DNA of 36,514 nucleotides. Source: Methanobacteriaceae archaeon (lineage in GTDB: Archaea > Methanobacteriota > Methanobacteria > Methanobacteriales > Methanobacteriaceae). Positions 26,403-34,100 of the stretch are shown one piece after another (positions within the stretch are counted from its first letter, which is position 1; the number at the start of each line of letters is the position of its first letter). A model generated the notes under the pieces. That model ran no database searches. It worked only from the letters and a program-made list of their open reading frames with translations, and had not been told where the DNA came from. The position numbers and the translations under genes are program-made. The DNA is taken from NCBI GenBank assembly GCA_020854915.1, contig JAHKLT010000043.1, positions 1-36,514 of the forward strand, given 5' to 3'.

Positions 26403-28715
26403 ATGGATAAAAAATCAGAAATCGCTGAATATCTTTCTGGCGATGTAAAAATATGTGTTAAAAAGAATAATGGTATTACTGAAAGATTCAGCTATGAAAA
26501 ATTATTAAAATCTTTAGTATTAGTTGAAGTTCCTTTCTTTGAGTCAGATAAAATAATTGCAAATATAGTATCTTCTCTATATGATGGTATTTCAACAAAA
26601 GAAATAAAAAATATAGTTTATGAAAATTTAGAAGGTGTTGATGAAGAAATAGCTAATAAATATTTAGCTAGTACTAAATTAAAAGTACGTACATCGAGGG
26701 ATACTATTGAATCATTTGACATGTCAAGAATAGCTAATACTCTTGTTGAAGAGACTGGTGCTTCACAAGAAACTGCTTTTGAAATAGCTTCTGATGTTTG
26801 GAAAGAACTTAAAAAATTAAATGTTGAATATTTAACTGCACCTATGATTAGGGAAATGGTAAATACTAAATTAGTTGAATTCGGATTAGAAGATTTAAGA
26901 AGTAGATACACTCGTTTAGGTATTCCTGTTTATAATATTACTTCCTTAATTGAAGATGGTAGTAGGGAAAATGCTAACATGATTCATAATCCTGAAAGTA
27001 TCCATAAACATGTTGCAGATGAAGCATTAAAACAATATGCTCTTTTAAAAATGCTTCCTTCTCATTTAGCTGATGCGCATATGGCAGGAGATATTCATAT
27101 TCATGATTTAGAATTCTTTGCTGGTAGGCCTTTAAATTGTATGCAACATGATATTAGGACATTTATAAAGAATGGTCTTAAAGTAGATGGAACAGGAGAT
27201 CATACTTCAGTTGCAGCTCCACCCAATCATATGGAAACTTTAATGAACCATACTGGCGAAATAATGCTTGCTGCACAACAAAACATGTCTGGTGGACAGG
27301 GTATGTCTCTCTGGAATGTTTTTGTAGCACCATTTGCTCGTGGTAGGTCATATGAAGAAATAAAACAAGCAGTTCAAATGCTTGTATATAATCTAAACAT
27401 GGCTTATGCTGCTCGTGGTTCTCAAGTGCCATTTACAAGCTTAGCTTTAGAATTTGGAGTTCCTAAGTTTTTACAAGATGTTACAGCTTATGGTCCAAGA
27501 GGGGAAAAAGTTGGAACATATGGTGATTTTGAAGACGAAACAAGATTAATCCAAAGAGCTTTCACAGAAACATTACTTGCAGGAGATAATGATGGTAAAC
27601 CTCATCTTTTCCCAAATACTATTTATTCCTTACGTGAAGACACTTTAAAGGGAGAATTTGATGAAGATTTAAGGCTTGTTCATGAACTATCTGCAAAATA
27701 TGGATCTTCTTATTTTGTAAATATGTTACCAAAATACAGAAATCAAATGGCTAATTATATGGGATGTAGAACATGTTTACAGGATAATTGGACAGGTGAT
27801 TGGGATGAAGATTGTTTAAGAACAGGTAACTTAGCTTATGTTACTTTAAACTTCCCAAGAATCGGTTATCAATCATCTGACGAATCTCAAGTATTTGAAT
27901 ATTTAGATGCATATATGGATTTAGCTGTTGAAACATTAATGCTTAGAAGAGAACAAGGTTTAAAATGTTTAAATGATTTTAAAATTTTACCATTCCTATC
28001 TCAAGAAGTAGAAAATGACACTTATTATAGAATTAAAAATTCTACTCTATCATTTGGATTTGTTGGTTTAAATGAAATGTTACTTTCATTATTTGGAGAA
28101 GGAATTGATAATCCTGAAGCTAATAAATTTGGTGTTAAATGTTTAGAATATATGAATGATAGAACTAAAGAACTTAAAAATGAAACTGGAATTAGATGGA
28201 CTGTTTTACAAACTCCAGCAGAGTCTACAGCTTATAGATTTGCAACTCTTGATAAGAAAATACATGGTGATAAAGCTATTACTCAAGGAGACGGTAATGC
28301 TAGTTATTATACAAATTCATCTCATGTGCCAGTTAATGCTGATGTTTCTCTTGTTGATAAAATAAAAATCGAAGAAAAATATCATAGTTTAACTCCAGGA
28401 GGGCATATATTCCATGCATTTATGGGTGAATCTTATTCTGATCCTGATTCATTAATGTGTTTAACTGATAAAATAGCTAAAAAATCAGATATAGGATTTT
28501 GGGCTTATAGTTCTGCTTTAAGTTTCTGTATTAAATGTAAAACTTTAATGAAAGGATTAAATCAAAAATGTCCAACTTGTGGTGAACAAGAAGATGTTGA
28601 ATGGTATGATAGAATAACTGGGTATGTTCAACAAGTAGGCCGTGCAAAATCATCTTCTGGTGGTTGGAATGCAGGTAAACGTCAAGAATTAGCTGATAGA
28701 AAAAGATTTAATTAA
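26403..28715 (+). CDS. nrdD: Anaerobic ribonucleoside-triphosphate reductase
   Basis: The class III glycyl-radical ribonucleotide reductase making deoxynucleotides under anoxia. An N-terminal ATP-cone (about 15-105, KKNNGITERFSYEKLLKSL) provides allosteric control. The core follows with MGCRTCLQDNW and NFPRIGY, finger-loop residues in SFGFVGLNEML, then the C-terminal zinc site C709, C712, C723 and C726, and the radical motif RITGYV with G740. The length of 770 residues is normal. GTGGGG lies 8 nt before the ATG, and a TATA-like AAATTTATAA is at about 26362-26371. Its activase NrdG is not adjacent. It is the last housekeeping gene before the mobile-element zone. Confidence 0.96.
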   Translation: MDKKSEIAEYLSGDVKICVKKNNGITERFSYEKLLKSLVLVEVPFFESDKIIANIVSSLYDGISTKEIKNIVYENLEGVDEEIANKYLASTKLKVRTSRDTIESFDMSRIANTLVEETGASQETAFEIASDVWKELKKLNVEYLTAPMIREMVNTKLVEFGLEDLRSRYTRLGIPVYNITSLIEDGSRENANMIHNPESIHKHVADEALKQYALLKMLPSHLADAHMAGDIHIHDLEFFAGRPLNCMQHDIRTFIKNGLKVDGTGDHTSVAAPPNHMETLMNHTGEIMLAAQQNMSGGQGMSLWNVFVAPFARGRSYEEIKQAVQMLVYNLNMAYAARGSQVPFTSLALEFGVPKFLQDVTAYGPRGEKVGTYGDFEDETRLIQRAFTETLLAGDNDGKPHLFPNTIYSLREDTLKGEFDEDLRLVHELSAKYGSSYFVNMLPKYRNQMANYMGCRTCLQDNWTGDWDEDCLRTGNLAYVTLNFPRIGYQSSDESQVFEYLDAYMDLAVETLMLRREQGLKCLNDFKILPFLSQEVENDTYYRIKNSTLSFGFVGLNEMLLSLFGEGIDNPEANKFGVKCLEYMNDRTKELKNETGIRWTVLQTPAESTAYRFATLDKKIHGDKAITQGDGNASYYTNSSHVPVNADVSLVDKIKIEEKYHSLTPGGHIFHAFMGESYSDPDSLMCLTDKIAKKSDIGFWAYSSALSFCIKCKTLMKGLNQKCPTCGEQEDVEWYDRITGYVQQVGRAKSSSGGWNAGKRQELADRKRFN

Positions 28716-28936
28716 ATCTTTTTTTAAATATTTTTATAGCTATTTTTAAAAAATTTTTATTTTTTTTTTGAACATACTCCTTTTTTCTTATTCTGAGTCT
28801 TACTCATAATTCTTATTTTGGGCTAATTTCATATATAATGCTGTATAATATTTGTCTAACCGATTTTTAATTTGTGTTGATGTTTTTATGGTTTTTGTTG
28901 AATCTGATATGAGTCAGACAAAATAGATTCTTGATA

Positions 28937-29389
28937 ATGTTTTTTGATGATATTCCCGAGGATAATGTTTCTCGTTTTTTTGATGAATTTTGTGGATGTT
29001 TTTTTTGATAATGATATTGATTTGGAATTGGGTGAAAAAGGTGGTAGGCCTATTTTTCCTAAAAAATCTCTTTTAAAAATCGTTTTGTATGGTGAAATTA
29101 ATCGTGTGAAGTTAATTGAAGACTTATCAGATTTAGTTATGAATCATTATTATTATAAATTTGTTGCAGATAATTTAAAACCTTCTTCTAGAACTTTGCG
29201 TAGATTTAAAAATGAATATGGATTTTTATTGGAATTTGTATTGCAATCCACTTTGATTAAAGCTAAAAATGATGAATTAATTGATTTTGATCATATTGCT
29301 GTTGATGGAACTATAATTAAAGTAAATAATTCTAATTATAATATTATTAAGTTAATGAAATTGATTTGTTATTAGATTTATTGAAACAA
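28937..29389 (+). pseudogene. IS1182-type transposase fragment, frameshifted and truncated
   Basis: From ATG 28937 the frame reads MFFDDIPEDNVSRFFDEF, then an extra T near 28985-28992 shifts it; the next frame continues VDVFFDNDIDLELGEKGGRP. The DUF772-type N-terminal domain follows (GRPIFPKKSLLKIVLYGEIN), then FVADNLKPSSRTLRRFKNEY and HIAVDGTIIKVNNSNYNII, the first catalytic Asp region. A second shift near 29350 leads into VNEIDLLLDLLKQK, which stops where the IS4 element begins at 29393. The C-terminal half is absent and does not reappear beyond the IS4 element. The preceding 28716-28936 is AT-rich non-coding DNA that may hold this element's original left end. Confidence 0.7.
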
Positions 29390-29392
29390 AAG

Positions 29393-29410
29393 CACCTCTA
29401 GAAACTTAAG
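29393..29410 (+). repeat. IS4-element terminal inverted repeat, left copy
   Basis: CACCTCTAGAAACTTAAG, an exact inverse match to 31016-31033. It directly abuts the last sense codons of the IS1182-like fragment. Confidence 0.9.
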
Positions 29411-29553
29411 AATTTTTTCTAAATTTGTATTATATTTGAGCTTAAATCATTTTAGTGTGTTATTTTTTTATATAGCTCGTCTTTGGTTGTAGTGATTTTT
29501 ACTTTTGTAATCTGAATCGATTCTTTTTTTCTGCTTTTCTGTTGATTTTGGTA

Positions 29554-30730
29554 TTAGATTTTTTTGTGCGGATATTCATTATTCTTTTTACTACTTTTTG
29601 TCTTTATGTGGTGTTTTCTGTGAACAGTCCCGATATTTCTACTTTGATTAAACCAAATAATACATTTAAATTTACTTTGTAATTCTAATTTAAGTTTTTT
29701 CCCTGTTTTTTCTTCTTTTTTTGCTTCTGTTGATAGTTTTGTTGCTATTAGGAAGTTGAATAGTAGTATATTGGAGTAAAAATCTTGTTGTATTATTGTT
29801 TTTCTGTGTCCTGTGAAATTTTCTATTTTTACACGATTTTTGAGTCTGTCGTAGTTGGTTTCTATTTTCCATCTTTTTCCGTATATTTGTTTTAAATCTT
29901 CTTTATTGGATTTGTCGAATGGTAGGTTGCTTATTAGTATTTCTGTTTCTCCTGTTTTTAATTTTACTTCGGTTATTCTTAGTTTAATGCTTCTTTTTCT
30001 AGTGCTATTTTTAATAGGTCTTTATCTTTAAAATTATGAGTTCTGCTTCTGTTTAGTTTAATTTCTATTTTTTCATTTTTTGTCTTTCTTTTTTAAAATT
30101 ATCTTTTAGGTAATCGTATTATAAAGTTAGAATTTAATTTTAATGTGTATAACATTAGTTCTAGTGAGTTATATCCTCTGTCGTGTATTGTTATGTATTT
30201 GGTAATGTTAAATCTTATTTAGATTGTTTAAATGTTCTTTTGCTAATGTTATTTCATCAACAGACCGATCTGTTATTTTGGAAGTTTAGTATGAAATCTA
30301 TTTTGTATCAACAATACAAGAGACTCTTGCATGTGATAATCTATTTTCTTAAAATAGTACTTTTCGGAACATTGAATTCTTTCTTTGTTAATTTTAGTAT
30401 TAGGCAAATTAATTATACTACCATCACAAGCTAATATTAAATATCCTTTAAATTTATTTGAATCCTCATAATCTTTATATATTCCATCAGTATAATCCTC
30501 ATTCCTCTGGTTCATAAACAACAGGATCTAAATAAGCTCTTGTTTACTCACATCCTGACTAGAAATCTCCATATTGTCATCCACCTGTTCGTTTTCTAAT
30601 AAAATGATAAAACTTCAACAGCATTAGTACGACCACATTCAACTAAAAGATAAAGAATAATATCCTCCAAAGTCATCTTTCTATTCCTAACCAGTTTATT
30701 AGGTTCTAATACATACTTTTTGTCAAACAT
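29554..30730 (-). pseudogene. IS4-family DDE transposase, multiply frameshifted
   Basis: Pieces can be stitched across frames. ATG 30730 begins MFDKKYVLEPNKLVRNRKM and runs into a stop in EVLSFY. Then SKQRAYLDPVVYEP in another frame leads to GYLILACDGSIINLP (first catalytic Asp). IHDRGYNSLELMLYTLK carries the second Asp. Finally YGKRWKIETNYDRLK fits the IS4 Y-(2)-R-(3)-E-(6)-K signature exactly, followed by HRKTIIQQDFYSNILLFNFL. At least four shifts or stops separate them, so no active protein is made. A remnant N-terminus may extend to about 30800. Similar motifs place it among IS4-family elements; the subgroup is unclear. Confidence 0.8.
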
Positions 30731-31015
30731 ACTTATTAAAATTACTCCAAATCAAAAGAATAAACATTAAAATCCTTTAAAATCATATTAACACAAACCA
30801 AATTCAAACAAAAAATTACCAGAATCCACCAACATATCTCAAAATAAATAAAAAATTTTAATAGTTTCTAATAATAATATAAAACTAATAATATTTAAAA
30901 TTAACTATAAATAAATATTAAAACAATAAATAATTAAATAAAAAGAACAAAAATAAGTATCAAAATAATAAAACAAATAATTAAGTAAAATAAAGAAAAA
31001 ATATAAATAAAAATC

Positions 31016-31033
31016 CTTAAGTTTCTAGAGGTG
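31016..31033 (-). repeat. IS4-element terminal inverted repeat, right copy
   Basis: CTTAAGTTTCTAGAGGTG on the plus strand, the exact inverse of 29393-29410. It lies 134 bp before the adhesin-like gene's ATG. Confidence 0.9.
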
Positions 31034-31109
31034 TTTTTATATCGATATATTTTTATGTTTTTAAATTATAAGTTATTATAAGGTGAATTTTAATTTTAAT
31101 AAAATTTAC

Positions 31110-31120
31110 TTTATATTTTT
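31110..31120 (+). promoter_or_regulatory. Candidate TATA box of the adhesin-like gene
   Basis: TTTATATTTTT is centred about 53 bp before the ATG at 31168, leaving a leader of roughly 30 nt that contains GAGTTGA as a modest ribosome binding site. It lies outside the insertion sequence, in the 134-bp gap, which holds nothing else recognisable. Confidence 0.35.
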
Positions 31121-31167
31121 ATGATGATATTAGTTATTTATCATCTATAATTTATGAGTTGAAAATA

Positions 31168-34100
31168 ATGAAAAGTTCTAAATATTTTTTAATAACAATT
31201 GTATTAATGCTTTTTTTGTGTATTAGTACAGTTAGTGCAAATAATACAGAGCTTATAGATAATGGAGAAGAAGTTTCAAATACAAATGATATAAATATTG
31301 AAGAATCATCAGATATTGAAATTACTTCTAATAGTTTGCCTTCTGTTTATGTTAATAGTAGCTCAACAAGTGCTACTGAAGATGGAAGTCAAGCAAATCC
31401 ATATAAAAAAATAAGTTCTGCTGTAGGTAATTCTCCAAATGGTGCTAATCTTAATATAGCTAATGGAGAATATGTTGAAAATGAAAAAATCACTATTGAA
31501 TCTGGTGATTTTTCATTTATTGGTGAAAATAAAGATGGAGTATTTGTAAAGTCAACTAATACTGGAAGCTTATTTGAATGTATTGATAAGGGAGTAAAAT
31601 TAAGCTTTTCAAATATTACATTTTCTGGTAATAATGCAGGAAGTACAGCAGTAATAAAAATTGGTGGAAATGAATCTGTAAAAATTCAAAATTCTAATTT
31701 TTATAATTTCAATGGTAAATATGGTGCACTTCATTTGTATACAAGTTCAGATGCTAATGTAAATAACTGTAATTTTGTAAATGCCTCAATTACAGCTACT
31801 GCTGGTGCTGGTGCAATTTATTTAAGTGGTGCTGGAAAATATAATATTAATAATTGTAAATTTAATAACATTCTATATAATGGAAGTACAGGTTATATGT
31901 ATGGAGTAATTTATGCATATGATGCAAATTCAGAAATTAATATTTTAAATTCCACTTTTACTAATTGTAAAGGTGTTGCATACTCTATAATATATGCTAG
32001 ATCAAAAATTAACTTTATTAATTCAACAATTTCTAATTGTGTTGTTAATAAATCAAGTAGTGGATATCAAGGAGATAGTTTATTTTACACATTTACTACT
32101 GGAATTATTAATATCAAAGGTAGCATTATAAAAAATAATACATTGAGTAATTATCTTTTTTATAATAGGTATAAGTTAAACATTGATTCCTCTGCAGTTT
32201 ATGATAATAAAATTTCTAATAAAACTTTATATAACTCAGCTACATGTAATTCTAGTGAAGTTTGGTGGGGAAATAATACTTTGCCTGATCTTGGAAATAT
32301 GATACTTAGTAACTATACTACTATGAATGCAGATAATATTACAAATCCAGTAATTGCTGGAAACACAATTGATATAGATGTAAAATTTTATATAAATGGT
32401 ACTAATCAAATAGCTAATATTCCTGATGGGATTGAAGTCATGTTTGATAGTGATGATGGTGTATTAAACTCTAGTTCTATTTTAACTAAAAATGGAATAG
32501 CTAAAGTAAAATTTATTACAAGTGCAAAAAATGAAAATTTAATTACTGCAAATTCTGGAAATCAAACTTTAATAATATCTGTTAATGTTTTATCTCCTGT
32601 TGGTCTTGTGTATGTTTCTAAAAGTGGAAACGATTCAAATAATGGTTCTAGAAATAGTCCTGTTTTAACAATTGCAAAAGCTATTGAACTTGCAAATCTT
32701 GGATCTGGTGAGATTATAATTCTTGATGGAGTTTATAATGAGTTTAATTTCAATATCACAAAAAATTTAACTATAACTGGTGGAAATAATATTGTCATCG
32801 ACGCTAATGGTTCTGGTTCTATTTTTAATGTAAATCCTAATATTACACTTTATTTATCTAATTTAAATTTAACTGGTGCAAGAATTGCTTCTACAACTAG
32901 TACTGGTGGAGCTATTTATAATAATGGTGGAAAAACTATAATTAATAATCTTAATATCTATAATAATTCTGCAGGCTATGGTGGAGCTATTTATAATACA
33001 AATTCAGGAACATTGATTATTTCAAATTCAAAATTATATAATAATTCTAATACTCGTAGTGGTGGTTGGAATACTGGTGGAGGAGCTATTTACAATACAA
33101 ATAATGCTATTTTAGATATTGATAATTCTGAATTCTTTGAAAATTTGGCTAAAGGTGATGGAGCTGTTATCCAAAGTTATAAAGCTAATTTAACGGTTAA
33201 TAATTCTATATTTTATAATAATACTGCTACTGCATGGGGTGGAGCAATATTTTCTGAAGAAGCAAAAGTTTTAATAAATAATTCTTTGTTTTATAATGAT
33301 AATGCAAACAATGGAGTATTATATTCTCGTAAATCAAATATGAATATTTTAAATTCTATATTTTATAATAATACTGCTACCTATTATCCTAGTATTTTAT
33401 ATAACTATGGTAGTGTTACATTTTTAGATAATTGTACTATTTTTTCTAATAATGCTAGAGATGGAATTTTCCGTATTGAAGATTTAACTAATATTAATGC
33501 TTCATTAACAATTGTAAATTCAAAAATCTATAATAATACAGCTTCTACTGGTCCAGCTATTATTTTTACTCAAAAACATAGTAGTTCAACTAATGGAATT
33601 TTTGTTAATATAAGTAATTCTATTTTAGTTAATAATTCTGGTAATAATTCTGTTTCTAATAACGATAGGCTCTTAGATTTAGTTAAAGTTTATATGAATA
33701 ATAATTGGTGGGGGGATAATGATAATCCTTCAAAAATAGGATTAGCTAATACAAATCTATCCACATGGATTATTATGAATGTTTCTCATAATGGTACTTC
33801 TAATTTAAATATTGGAGATAGTGTTACTATTACTGTTGATTTTAATCATTATATTGATAAAAATAATAATACTAGTTTAATACTTGATAATTCTATTTTT
33901 AATGGATGGGGTGTTAGTTTTGATACTTCAACAGGTATTTTAAATTCAAGTTCTGCTATCATTCATGATGGAATAGCTAAAGTAAATTATAAAATTACTA
34001 ATTTAAACTCTAATATAATTAATGTTCATGTAGATAATCAAACTATTACTATTAAATTAAATATAAGCTTTTATGATGGTATTATTTATGTTTCTAAAAG

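Larger units (their letters stand above)
29393..31033 (-). mobile_element. Decayed IS4-family insertion sequence, about 1641 bp
   Basis: The boundaries are a perfect 18-bp terminal inverted repeat: CACCTCTAGAAACTTAAG at 29393-29410 and its reverse complement at 31016-31033. With one mismatch it extends a further 7 bp inwards. The single minus-strand transposase inside carries IS4-family signatures but is broken. No target-site duplication is seen beside the ends (left flank GAAACAAAAG, right flank TTTTTATATC). About 285 bp at the 31 kb side and 140 bp at the 29.4 kb side are non-coding. Confidence 0.8.

Noticed and set aside
30183-30434. Plus-strand ORF inside the IS4 element
   Set aside because: It is antisense to recognisable transposase pieces (HDRGY and neighbouring regions on the minus strand) and has no ribosome binding site or known motif.
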